From positions 275,428 to 339,427 of the forward strand of contig NZ_LMUH01000009.1 in NCBI RefSeq assembly GCF_009766105.1: a stretch of DNA of 64,000 nt, given 5' to 3'. Both the position numbers and the translations under genes were made by a program. Of this stretch, positions 9,037 to 16,918 are shown piece after piece. How positions within the stretch are numbered: position 1 is the first letter of the stretch; each line of letters starts with the position of its first letter. The notes under the pieces are model-generated. The model saw only the letters and a list, made by a program, of their open reading frames with translations. It made no database searches and had not been told where the DNA came from. The stretch is from Granulicella sp. S156. Its GTDB lineage: Bacteria > Acidobacteriota > Terriglobia > Terriglobales > Acidobacteriaceae.

Positions 9037-9939
9037 CTAGCTGATAGCTTCCAATTGTCGATCGAGGATCGCAATGTCCGAGATCTGACGGCTCATTCTC
9101 AGGAAAGTGTTGAGTGCGCTCGTCGGAGGATGATCATGTCGTCTAACAAATACTGTCTCTACCCGCGCCTGATCTACTGGGAGCTCATGCACAGTGACGG
9201 ACTGATCGATCCAGAGTCTATCCACCAGCGTCTTCGGTAGCAGCGTTACACCTACGCCCGCCGTGATGCAGGTAACGATTGCGTCAAGAGATGCAAATTC
9301 CATCACCACGTAACGAATACCTAGCCCATCGAGGATAGAGGCGAGTCTTTGACGGTAAGAACAACCCTGTCGAAACACGATTGCTTTGAGATTTTCAACG
9401 TTGGCGAGGTCATCGAAGTTCCGTACGGATCGAGGGCTTACGAGAACCAGGTCTTCGAGGAAGAGTGTCTCCTCACTCAGCTCCTGATGGTGAACAGGCC
9501 CCGCCACAAAGGCACCCTCCAACTCGTGTTCCGCCACCTGATGGGTCAGAAATGCTGTAGTACCCGTCACGAGGGCCAACTCGACCTTTGGATACTCCTG
9601 CACGTATTGGGCTATGAGTGCGGGTAGCCGCAGTCCAGCCGTAGTTTCCATCATTCCGATACGCAGTTTGCCCTTTGGAGTTCCATCCTCTTTGACCGCA
9701 GTGATGGCCTGCTCGAACAATGCATGTATCTGCTCTCCGTAAGAAAGGAGGCGTAGGCCAGCTTCACTCGGTTCCACACCACGGCTGTGCCTGACGAACA
9801 GTTGAACGCCGAGCTCTTCCTCCAGGAGGCGGATTCTGGAGGTAACATTTGACTGCACCATGTTCAGTTCAGCCGCGGCCCGATTCATGCTGCCGATTCT
9901 TGCTACGGCCTTCACAATCCTCAAGTCATCTGCGTCCAT
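9037..9939 (-). CDS. LysR-family transcriptional regulator
   Basis: A 300-residue LysR regulator. The winged helix-turn-helix occupies residues about 1-60 (LRIVKAVARIGSMNRAAAELNMVQSNVTSRIRLLEEELGVQLFVRHSRGVEPSEAG) and is followed by a periplasmic-binding-protein-like effector domain. It lies upstream of, and on the same strand as, the SDR-RidA-hydrolase genes with a 160-bp gap, and probably controls them; the effector is unknown. The start ATG has AGGACG seven bases before it. Unlike most LysR genes it is not divergent from its likely target. Confidence 0.9.
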   Translation of the reverse strand: MDADDLRIVKAVARIGSMNRAAAELNMVQSNVTSRIRLLEEELGVQLFVRHSRGVEPSEAGLRLLSYGEQIHALFEQAITAVKEDGTPKGKLRIGMMETTAGLRLPALIAQYVQEYPKVELALVTGTTAFLTHQVAEHELEGAFVAGPVHHQELSEETLFLEDLVLVSPRSVRNFDDLANVENLKAIVFRQGCSYRQRLASILDGLGIRYVVMEFASLDAIVTCITAGVGVTLLPKTLVDRLWIDQSVTVHELPVDQARVETVFVRRHDHPPTSALNTFLRMSRQISDIAILDRQLEAIS

Positions 9940-10004
9940 GTGCGTCCTGCCTCCACAGGTCAGTATAGAGATGAATCTCTTCGGCGATGCCGCATGCCGC
10001 GTCC

Positions 10005-10847
10005 TTAGAAGGGGAAGCGGACGGTAAAGATCCCATTGTGGTTGTTGCGGTAAAACTGAGTCGTTGCGATCTGGAAGCCGCCGCCAATCGACATGCCGAC
10101 TCGTTTCGTTAGTTTGAAACGTCCCGCCACAAGTCCCGGAGTGATGTAGTTGAGTGTCTTACCAGCGTGCTCTCCATCCTGATAGTGCGTGGTGTTGAAC
10201 TCGATCTCCGGCCAGAGCTTCTTCTCCACGCGATATTGCAGGGTGTTATTCCAGACGTAGTTCCGCCCATTGGCAAGTTCGTTATTGGTGGGAATCTGCA
10301 CGCCGAAGGTTCCCTGCGCATCGAAGTTGTGGAAGCCCTTGCCATAGGCGATGGTCGGCGTAATCGTCGCTGAATTGGTCCCGGTCACCTGGCCGTTCGA
10401 ATACGATCCGGTGGGGATGCTCCAACCCAGAAACGCCGACAGAATGTAATTCCCATGCTGTTCGTTTCCAGAGAGAATGCGGTACTTGACCAGGAATGCA
10501 ATATCCCCGGCCCCATTTTTTTCGCTCGGATCGCCGCTGTAGTTGTAATACGGAGGAGCCTGGATGATCAGCTCTGTCTTGTACCAGGGAATCAGTTCGA
10601 CGCCCTTGGCTCCATCGTATTCGTTCCAGGTATATCCGTCGGTATGCTGCAGCCAGTCCTGATCGTAGCGCACCTCTTCTTCGAGTCGCGGTGTAGTGGT
10701 CGCAACCGGTGTCATCCAGTGCGGCTGTTCGCTCTGGGTCTTGTCCACGCGACTAAACCAGTTCGAGAAATATCCATCCTGCCCGAACGCCAGCGTCGAT
10801 GAGAACAAGAGAACCGTCGCCGCAAGAACCAACTTTGCTTGACTCAC
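10005..10847 (-). CDS. Outer-membrane beta-barrel protein, MetA-phenol-degradation/transporter-like
   Basis: A 280-residue exported protein. The signal peptide (SQAKLVLAATVLLFSSTLAFGQ) is followed by alternating beta strands rich in aromatic residues and a C-terminal strand ending in GIFTVRFPF, the terminal aromatic residue typical of outer-membrane barrels. Overall it resembles the PF13557-type putative transporters. The GTG start at 10847 is preferred because GGAGG sits four bases before it; the reading to 10916 would precede the signal peptide with a non-hydrophobic tail. It is 40 bp downstream of the molybdo-oxidoreductase gene, so all three (cytochrome, oxidoreductase, barrel) may be one transcript. 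Confidence 0.75.
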   Translation of the reverse strand: MSQAKLVLAATVLLFSSTLAFGQDGYFSNWFSRVDKTQSEQPHWMTPVATTTPRLEEEVRYDQDWLQHTDGYTWNEYDGAKGVELIPWYKTELIIQAPPYYNYSGDPSEKNGAGDIAFLVKYRILSGNEQHGNYILSAFLGWSIPTGSYSNGQVTGTNSATITPTIAYGKGFHNFDAQGTFGVQIPTNNELANGRNYVWNNTLQYRVEKKLWPEIEFNTTHYQDGEHAGKTLNYITPGLVAGRFKLTKRVGMSIGGGFQIATTQFYRNNHNGIFTVRFPF

Positions 10848-10887
10848 ATTTCCTCCATATAAAAGACGATCTACTTGAGATATTGCA

Positions 10888-11985
10888 CTAAATTCCGTCG
10901 TAGGAGGAATACCCATAGGGAGTCCAGTAATCTCTTGGCTCGTTCACGGAATAGGTAATCCGCGTAATGGCCTTCACATTCTTCAAGCCAAGTTTTACGG
11001 GCACCAGGAGACGGAGTGGTGCTCCATGTTCTACGGTAAGGGGCTGACCATCGTGGTGTGTGGCGAGCAACGTCTGCGGATGGCGTGCCGTTGCCAGGTC
11101 GATCGAGACAAAGTAGGGATCAGGATTGCCCGAGTTGTCGAGGTTGACGGACGACTCCACCCGAGCCCATTTTGCCTGCGATATCGGTGGATAGGCACGA
11201 AGCAGGTCATCGAATCTCAGACCAGCCCACCACGCGATCGCAGTCCAGCCTTCAACGCAAACAAATCGGGTAATTTGCTCATGCATCGGGAAGCGATTCA
11301 TGAGCTTCCGAATATCGAGACAGACGCTCAAGCCAGAATCAAGCCCTTCCAGCGTTAGGTTCCATCCCGATATATAACTGGGGTCGGGAGTGGCTCCGTT
11401 GTAGTTGTTTTTGATAGGGGTAATCTGAGATTTCGTGTACGTAGGTACCATACGATTTGCGGAGTAGAGTGCCTCGGCCACGTCATCGTCGACACGCAAT
11501 GCTTTGTTCAGCAGCCATTCCTTCCCGCGAGGGTTGATCTTTCGTCGCACACCCAAGCGGTCAAGCGTAGCTTGTGGCAGCAGAAGTCCAGCATCTGCTG
11601 CCGCGACCATCGCGCCGATGCCAAACCCCAAAACCTCACGCCGGGTTCGATAACGTAGGACCCGGGGAGCCATCACAATTACAGGAGAAGGCTGCTCTGC
11701 AAAGAAGCTTTGGGGCTTCTGCACGAAGACAGGTTCCGCTGCACGAGATGGAACCTCCTCGTCAGTTACCGACGCAGGTTCTGCCGATGATGAGTGCGAT
11801 TCCTCGGCCTCTACGGATTGCTCGATCGCTTCAACGACTTCGGACTTCTCAGTAGCTATTGGGGATGCGGGGGTTGTATCCTCAGGGCTGACCTCTGGTA
11901 ACCTCGTCGTCTCCAGTTTCGATCCAGTCTCCGTCGGGAGACCATCTTCCGGTTCGATTGAATTGCCGTTCTCTTCATTGATCAC
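10888..11985 (-). CDS. Molybdopterin-dependent oxidoreductase, sulfite-oxidase fold, Tat-type
   Basis: Protein of the sulfite oxidase/MsrP superfamily. The molybdenum-ligating Cys is in RFVCVEGWTAIAWWAG, and the ending GAPLRLLVPVKLGLKNVKAI resembles other YedY-like enzymes. A twin-arginine motif (TRREVLGFGIGA) precedes a hydrophobic helix, suggesting Tat export or anchoring of a folded cofactor protein. Before it lies an unusual stretch of about 110 residues rich in Glu, Ser, Pro and Thr, which would stay in the cytoplasm. I favour the GTG at 11985, nine bases after GGAGG; a TTG at 11991 is too close to it. It overlaps the upstream cytochrome b gene, so the pair likely forms an electron-transfer unit like MsrPQ. 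The substrate is unknown. Confidence 0.85.
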   Translation of the reverse strand: MINEENGNSIEPEDGLPTETGSKLETTRLPEVSPEDTTPASPIATEKSEVVEAIEQSVEAEESHSSSAEPASVTDEEVPSRAAEPVFVQKPQSFFAEQPSPVIVMAPRVLRYRTRREVLGFGIGAMVAAADAGLLLPQATLDRLGVRRKINPRGKEWLLNKALRVDDDVAEALYSANRMVPTYTKSQITPIKNNYNGATPDPSYISGWNLTLEGLDSGLSVCLDIRKLMNRFPMHEQITRFVCVEGWTAIAWWAGLRFDDLLRAYPPISQAKWARVESSVNLDNSGNPDPYFVSIDLATARHPQTLLATHHDGQPLTVEHGAPLRLLVPVKLGLKNVKAITRITYSVNEPRDYWTPYGYSSYDGI

Positions 11986-12811
11986 GTTCAATGACCTCCG
12001 ACCGGTCTACTTTGGTGGACCAACCTACGATCATGGCGCGCAGCGTATCCCACCCATCGGCGAGAACCAGAATCACATGCGGCACAACAAAGAGGATGAA
12101 GACCCACATAAGCCAGAAATGCCATACACGCGCTGTCCCAAAGCCTCCGAATAGCGCAGCCAGCCAATGAAGCTGCATCGGTTTATGAATCGCCCAGCCA
12201 GTAGCAACCGAAAGAAATCCGGCGACCGGAACAGAAAAGTAGGCTGCACGCTGGAGCGCGTTGTACTTGGTGTTGACATGGGGATGCAGCCATTCACGGT
12301 GTGTAAGTTTCGCGAAGGGAACGCCGAGGTAGTATCGAAGCATTCTGAGCGCGTCGGCCAGATCGGTCCGGCGAGGTAACAGAGAACGCCATCCGCCTCC
12401 GATGACGAGCCCTGCAACGTACACCATGCCATTCAACATGAATAGGTAAGCGCAGAACCAATGAATCCGCAGGGCTGGCGCTAACATGCCTGGCCCCAGG
12501 CTCATGTGGTTGTAAAGCCAGTCAGGTGGACTGGCGTAATGGTGCTGACCAGGGACATGCGCGCAGATCCAGATCCCGATATCCGCTGCTACATCGAAGT
12601 TTCCCGTATTCGGATCTGGCGTGTGTTGATAGACCGGCGAAGACCAGTAGATGGAGATGCCGCTCAGGATAAGGCCAAGAAGGAGCGGGATGTTTAGCCA
12701 GTGGCTACAGCGCACCAGAATGTGGTGTCGCTTAACAACGAGCACGCGTGGCTGTGCCAGAGGCGTGCTCGTCGAGGTTGGTTCCTGATGGGCAGGTATT
12801 GAAAGGTTCAC
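11975..12811 (-). CDS. Cytochrome b561/hydrogenase-type b cytochrome, membrane partner of the molybdoenzyme
   Basis: Integral membrane di-heme-type cytochrome with four main hydrophobic helices. Candidate haem ligands are in RHHILVRCSHWLNIPLL near the N-terminus, HWFCAYLFMLNGMVYVAG in the middle and VWHFWLMWVFILFVVPHVILV near the C-terminus. It would pass electrons between the quinone pool and the molybdopterin enzyme encoded by the next, overlapping gene. The GTG at 12811 is chosen for its spacing from GAGG; a TTG at 12826 is possible. The N-terminal 25 residues are polar and variable. Confidence 0.82.
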   Translation of the reverse strand: MNLSIPAHQEPTSTSTPLAQPRVLVVKRHHILVRCSHWLNIPLLLGLILSGISIYWSSPVYQHTPDPNTGNFDVAADIGIWICAHVPGQHHYASPPDWLYNHMSLGPGMLAPALRIHWFCAYLFMLNGMVYVAGLVIGGGWRSLLPRRTDLADALRMLRYYLGVPFAKLTHREWLHPHVNTKYNALQRAAYFSVPVAGFLSVATGWAIHKPMQLHWLAALFGGFGTARVWHFWLMWVFILFVVPHVILVLADGWDTLRAMIVGWSTKVDRSEVIERDQ

Positions 12812-12835
12812 GGTCCTTGACCTCAACTGCCTGGT

Positions 12836-13489
12836 CTAGTGGGCCGCCGGAATGAACTGAAAGATCTTGTCCGTTACGAGCGTTCCGTCCGCGAGCTTCT
12901 TCGTCGTCGCATAGACGACATCGCCGGGGGTAAAAGCAACCTGTTGGGGTGCGACTTGCGTGACCGGGACTCCAGGCGGTACGGAGATCGTTTGCGAGCC
13001 GTCCTGGTAGTTAACCACCAGCGTAGTGCCGTTGCTGGCCTGGACCGTTCCGTTCGTCATGCGCGCGTGTGATCCAGCAGGGCGAGAGACTGTGCCGTTG
13101 GTCATTCTGCTGTGAGAGGTTGCACCCGGAGGGTCTGTCAGGACGCTACCTTCCGCAGCTCCACGCAGCTCCGCGGGAAACAGGAAGATCTGCTTCGCGA
13201 CCTGCTTGCCGTCCTGCTCAGCCGACGCAACGCCGACGTAAGGCGCCGCTGCTACATGACTCAAATCGGAGGGTATCTGTTTATAGGTTGTAAGGTGCCC
13301 TTTGACGACGACGTGGACCACGCCTGCAGCGGTCGCAACATCGAGCGACTTACCATCGAAGGACTGGAGCTTGCCGATGACACCGTCAATCGGAGGGGCA
13401 GCCTTCGATTGGGCTTGGACGGTGAGTGGTGTAGCCAGCGCGGCCAGTAAAGTGGCATAGACGAGACGCCGTAGCGAATAGTGATTCAT
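12836..13489 (-). CDS. Exported protein of unknown function (DUF5666-like)
   Basis: A 217-residue protein with a signal peptide (NHYSLRRLVYATLLAALATPLTVQAQ). The mature part is beta-rich, with two segments of the DUF5666 style (GVIGKLQSFDGKSLDVATAAGVVHVVV and GTVQASNGTTLVVNYQDGSQTISVP). Between them is a short internal repeat, SHSRMTNGTV and SHARMTNGTV. The ATG at 13489 is preferred because GGAGATC precedes it and the signal peptide starts there. It lies directly upstream of the cytochrome b/molybdoenzyme genes on the same strand (25 to 10 bp apart), so it may be a periplasmic accessory of that system. Confidence 0.72.
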   Translation of the reverse strand: MNHYSLRRLVYATLLAALATPLTVQAQSKAAPPIDGVIGKLQSFDGKSLDVATAAGVVHVVVKGHLTTYKQIPSDLSHVAAAPYVGVASAEQDGKQVAKQIFLFPAELRGAAEGSVLTDPPGATSHSRMTNGTVSRPAGSHARMTNGTVQASNGTTLVVNYQDGSQTISVPPGVPVTQVAPQQVAFTPGDVVYATTKKLADGTLVTDKIFQFIPAAH

Positions 13490-13631
13490 TTCAGATCTCC
13501 TTGTTGCTCCGGCAATCAGGCATCGATAGATCCTGGCCGGTGGTTTAACGTTGTTGAGTCTCGCGGCATTCTCCGCGTGATTCCGGGGGAGCGAAATCAC
13601 GCGGAGGCCGAGAACGCTTCGTGCAGGTCTG

Positions 13632-14057
13632 TTAAACCACTTCAAGCTTCACGTCGAGATTGTTCCGGGTAGCGTTGGAATATGGACAAACCTGGTGAGC
13701 TTTCTCGACGAGGGCATGTGCATCGGCGGAGAGCAATCCGGGCAGAGAGATAGTGAGTCCGACTACAAGACCGAACCCACCCTCTGATCTTGGGCCAATG
13801 CCAACAGAAGCCGTCACAGAAGTATCCTGAGAAACCTTTGGTCCTCCTTGCGAGGAGACAGCTTTCATGGCGCCCAGGAAGCACGCAGCGTATCCAGCTG
13901 CGAACAGTTGTTCCGGATTGTTCCCTGGGCCACCGGGACCACCTAACTCTTTGGGAATCGCCAGCTTTACATCAAGGCTTCCGTCCTTGGTCGTAGCGCG
14001 ACCGTCACGACCGCCGACCGCAGTAGCCTGCGTCGTATAAAGAACATTTACTGACAT
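13632..14057 (-). CDS. ohr: Organic hydroperoxide resistance protein Ohr
   Basis: A 141-residue OsmC/Ohr peroxidase, the usual Ohr length. Ohr reduces organic hydroperoxides with two cysteines: the peroxidatic Cys in AAGYAACFLGAMKA and the resolving Cys in KAHQVCPYSNATR are both present. The N-terminal LYTTQATAVGGRDGRATTKDGSLDVKL and the PGGPGNNPEQLFAAG segment are typical of Ohr rather than OsmC. It is cytoplasmic and normally uses lipoamide as reductant. No OhrR gene is adjacent; the MarR gene at 16.4 kb is a possible but unproven regulator. Confidence 0.93.
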   Translation of the reverse strand: MSVNVLYTTQATAVGGRDGRATTKDGSLDVKLAIPKELGGPGGPGNNPEQLFAAGYAACFLGAMKAVSSQGGPKVSQDTSVTASVGIGPRSEGGFGLVVGLTISLPGLLSADAHALVEKAHQVCPYSNATRNNLDVKLEVV

Positions 14058-14127
14058 ATTTCTCTCTTTCTTGAAGTTGATCGGATGAGCACAGCGAATT
14101 GCTCGCGCAGCGCTGCAAGAGTCTGTT

Positions 14128-14427
14128 CTAGGGGAGCTTCACACCCATTACGTCTAGCTGCTGAATCGCCGGAGGCTCTGCAAGTAGGGCAGGGGCGTGC
14201 TCCATGAGCGCCTTGGCAATAGGTCCATTGAGATGAGCTTGCCGTCCTGTTTCATCTGCGAACGCATCGAAGATGGCAAAGCTTCCGCCTCCGAGTCGAA
14301 ACGCAAACCACACGGGAGTCGTCGTCTCCTGTTTCGCAAGCTCGAGTCCCTGCATCAAGAACGCAGCGAGCTCCTCTTCTTTGCCTGGTTTCGCCTGCAG
14401 GCGGACAAAAAGGCCAACTTTAATCAT
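14128..14427 (-). CDS. Antibiotic biosynthesis monooxygenase (ABM) domain protein
   Basis: A 99-residue single ABM-domain protein (PF03992, YgiN-like). Features are the first strand IKVGLFVRLQAKPGKEEELAAFL, a central WFAFRLGGGSFAIFDAFADETGRQAHL, and a C-terminal VMGVKL. Family members are small dimeric ferredoxin-like folds, some of which oxidise quinols or other aromatics without cofactor; the substrate here is unknown. AGGAGC lies nine bases before the ATG. It is divergent from the GlxA-like regulator and 70 bp upstream of ohr on the same strand, so co-transcription with ohr is possible. Confidence 0.85.
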   Translation of the reverse strand: MIKVGLFVRLQAKPGKEEELAAFLMQGLELAKQETTTPVWFAFRLGGGSFAIFDAFADETGRQAHLNGPIAKALMEHAPALLAEPPAIQQLDVMGVKLP

Positions 14428-14526
14428 TTCATCGCTCCTAGAGCCATAAATGGCTCTGTCTCAATCTAGGCGCAGGTGGGCGAAGGTACCATTGGCAAAA
14501 CTGCCAGATTTCGTATCAAATGAGCC

Positions 14527-15507
14527 ATGCGTGTTTCTGTGCTTGCACTCGACGGTGTCTTCGATCTGGGATTGTCGGCCATCCTGGACGCACTACAAAC
14601 CGCGAACGAGTTGATTGAGATGACTGGACTCGCTGTTCCACCGTTCGAAGTCAAGATCGTAGGTATGCGAAAGACGGTCCTGACCGCACACGGCCTGAAG
14701 GTCCCGATTCAGCCAGTGGGAAGCCAAACGCCTGACTGCGTGATCATTCCGGCAATCGCATGCAAGAGAGCCGATACGCTGACAGCAGCTCTAGCCAGGC
14801 CTGACGTCCGCGATGCGGCGAAGGCGTTTCGAGCGTGGGCCAGCGACGGCGTAAGGTTGACTGCTGCCTGTGCTGGAACCTTTGTGCTGGCTGAGTCTGG
14901 TCTGCTCAACCAGCAGCGCGCGACTACCACCTGGTGGCTGGCTCCAATGTTTCGCGAACGATACCCTCAGGTACTGCTGGACGAATCGAACATGGTGGTC
15001 AAGTCCGGAAACGTTGTGACCGCCGGAGCCGCTCTAGGCCATATCGATCTTGCCCTATGGCTGATACGCAGTGTCAGCCCCGAAATCGCCTCGCTCACCG
15101 CAAGATATCTCATTGTTGATTCCAGGCCCTCCCAGACTGCGTATGCTCTTACCGATCACCTGATCCACTCCGACCCGGTTGTACAGCACTTCGAACGCTG
15201 GGCGCGTGCCAGGCTCGCCCGCGGATTTTCCCTCGACAGTGCTGCAAAAGCCACAGGCGCAAGCAAAAGGACGCTTACCCGGCGGCTACATAGCGTACTT
15301 GGAAAGTCTCCACTATCGTATTTCCAAAGTCTGCGCGTTGAACGCGCGGTGCATCTCTTGAAGACCAGCAACGCCAGTGTTGAAGAGGTTGCCGCACAAG
15401 TCGGCTATACGGACGGTGGAACGTTGAGACTCCTTCTGCGACGCCGGCTCAATCTCGGAGTGAAGGAGATAAGAAGAACTTCTGAGCGTAGTGACGTTAC
15501 TGGATGA
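14527..15507 (+). CDS. GlxA-family AraC transcriptional regulator (DJ-1/PfpI domain plus HTH)
   Basis: A 326-residue regulator. Residues about 1-190 form a DJ-1/PfpI-like amidotransferase fold (VSVLALDGVFDLGLSAILDALQTANEL, and the nucleophile-elbow-like VRLTAACAGTFVLAESGLL with Cys). Residues about 220-320 hold the AraC-type double helix-turn-helix (SLDSAAKATGASKRTLTRRLHSVLGKSPLSYFQSLRVERAVHLLKTSNASVEEVAAQVGYTD). It is divergent from the ABM/ohr genes and upstream of the NmrA-like oxidoreductase, either of which it may control. An AT-rich hairpin (ATTCA, six T, TGAAT) soon after the stop may terminate it. Confidence 0.9.
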   Translation: MRVSVLALDGVFDLGLSAILDALQTANELIEMTGLAVPPFEVKIVGMRKTVLTAHGLKVPIQPVGSQTPDCVIIPAIACKRADTLTAALARPDVRDAAKAFRAWASDGVRLTAACAGTFVLAESGLLNQQRATTTWWLAPMFRERYPQVLLDESNMVVKSGNVVTAGAALGHIDLALWLIRSVSPEIASLTARYLIVDSRPSQTAYALTDHLIHSDPVVQHFERWARARLARGFSLDSAAKATGASKRTLTRRLHSVLGKSPLSYFQSLRVERAVHLLKTSNASVEEVAAQVGYTDGGTLRLLLRRRLNLGVKEIRRTSERSDVTG

Positions 15508-15540
15508 AATCCTTACGTGAATTCATTTTTTTGAATCGAG

Positions 15541-15579
15541 ATACGTGTTGCAACACTCATATACGTGTTGTAATGCTCA
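15541..15579 (+). promoter_or_regulatory. Tandem 19-bp repeat, probable operator of the NmrA-like gene
   Basis: Two direct copies of ATACGTGTTGyAAyrCTCA start at 15541 and 15561, that is 20 bp (two helical turns) apart. The first contains the perfect palindrome GTGTTGCAACAC and the second a decayed version. They lie about 40-80 bases before the oxidoreductase start and look like a two-site binding region for a regulator such as the adjacent GlxA-like or MarR protein. Confidence 0.55.
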
Positions 15580-15619
15580 ATGCTTGCCGGGCAGCCGGGA
15601 GCAATAAAAGGAGAATCAC

Positions 15620-16243
15620 ATGAAAGTCGTACTCTATGGAGCTACCGGAAACTCAGGCCAACGTATTTTGCAGGAACTCACCAGTCGCGGACATCAGGTC
15701 ACGGCAGTTGCCCGTGATACCTCGAAGCTGCCCTCGACCGTAACCGCTGTCAAGGACGACTTGAGCAGCGTAGACGCGATTGCCTCCATCATCGCCGGGG
15801 CGGATGTTGTGGTGAGCGCCTACGCTCCTCCTCAAGACAACACCGATGCAATCCTCGGCGTCACCGAGCGGGAGATCGCTGCTGTAAAGAAAGCTGGCAA
15901 GGCGCGCCTGATCGTCGTCGGAGGTGCCGGACTCCTTGAAGTTGCGCCTGGGGTCACTCTCATTGCCTCTGGTTATTTGCCGCAAGCCTATCTTCCGATT
16001 GCCACGTCCCATGAAAAAGCTCTCGGCATCCTCAAAGCGTCTGACATCAACTGGACCTACTTCAGCCCTGCTGGTTACTTCGAGCCAGGCGAGCGGACGG
16101 GCAAGTTTCGCCTCGGGACCACGAACCTCATTGCCAATGAAAAGGGCGAAAGCCGCATCTCCTTCGAGGACTACGCCATCGCTCTGGTAGACGAAATCGA
16201 GACGCCGGCGCATGAGCACGGTCAGTTGTCCATCGGCTACTAA
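15620..16243 (+). CDS. NAD(P)H-binding NmrA/YwnB-like oxidoreductase
   Basis: A 207-residue Rossmann protein of the atypical SDR type. The dinucleotide motif is LYGATGNSGQRILQEL (glycine pattern GATGxxG) at the N-terminus. Other conserved parts are VVSAYAPPQDN, RLIVVGGAGLLEVAPG and DINWTYFSPAGYFEPGERTGKFR. Close relatives (YwnB, anthrone-reductase-like) bind NAD(P)H, and their reactions are mostly unknown. AAAGGAGAA lies seven bases before the ATG. Tandem operator-like repeats precede it, and the MarR gene follows after 127 bp, so redox or electrophile control is plausible. Confidence 0.88.
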   Translation: MKVVLYGATGNSGQRILQELTSRGHQVTAVARDTSKLPSTVTAVKDDLSSVDAIASIIAGADVVVSAYAPPQDNTDAILGVTEREIAAVKKAGKARLIVVGGAGLLEVAPGVTLIASGYLPQAYLPIATSHEKALGILKASDINWTYFSPAGYFEPGERTGKFRLGTTNLIANEKGESRISFEDYAIALVDEIETPAHEHGQLSIGY

Positions 16244-16370
16244 GGACCTCTGCTACGCTCATCTCGAGTGAGACTGTTTCGATTCCGCCTGGTACGCCAA
16301 AGCGGTCGTCAGTCTCACTCGCCTGTGAGCGGGGTTCGCCAACTCGAGAATTGCTTTGAAAGAATAATTT

Positions 16371-16862
16371 ATGGCGACTACTAAGAAATCCCCGTTAGCC
16401 GTAGCCCTGAAACAGAACCGTCCTTTTGTCTCTTTGCAGCAGGAAGCCTTCCTGAGCATCTTGCGTACGGCCTCTGAGCTGTCGCATACTTCGGACAAAT
16501 TTCTGCGCGAGTTCGGCATCTCTCAGCCGCAATACAATGTTCTTCGCATCCTACGGGGAGCGGGAGCGGAGGGTCTTTGCAGGAACGAAATCTCCGCACG
16601 CATGGTCACGGCAACGCCTGATATGTCTCGTCTGTTAGATCGCATGGAGAGATCCGGCTGGATCACCAGGGAGCGGGATGAGAATGATCGGAGACAAGTG
16701 TCTACCTTCATCACGGATTCAGGCAGGAAACTCCTTACTCTGATGGAGAGCCCAATAACCCAGCAGACTCATCGACTTCTGGAAGGTGTAAAGTCCAGCG
16801 ATCTCAAAATGCTGCTCGACGTGCTGGCGCAAATCAGGAACCGTCACGCCGAACTTTCCTGA
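16371..16862 (+). CDS. MarR-family transcriptional regulator
   Basis: A 163-residue MarR regulator, the usual size. The winged helix is FGISQPQYNVLRILRGAGAEGLCRNEISARMVTATPDMSRLLDRMERSGWITRERDENDRRQVSTFIT, with the DxRxxxV/F wing pattern (DENDRRQVSTF). MarR proteins often sense phenolics, oxidants or hypochlorite; no cysteine pair stands out, so the signal is unknown. It is 57 bp upstream of the luciferase-like oxidoreductase and probably co-transcribed with it. Confidence 0.9.
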   Translation: MATTKKSPLAVALKQNRPFVSLQQEAFLSILRTASELSHTSDKFLREFGISQPQYNVLRILRGAGAEGLCRNEISARMVTATPDMSRLLDRMERSGWITRERDENDRRQVSTFITDSGRKLLTLMESPITQQTHRLLEGVKSSDLKMLLDVLAQIRNRHAELS

Positions 16863-16918
16863 GAGAGAAACCCTTACTCGGCAATACAACTTCGAACCGG
16901 AACATTGGACTTATTCCC

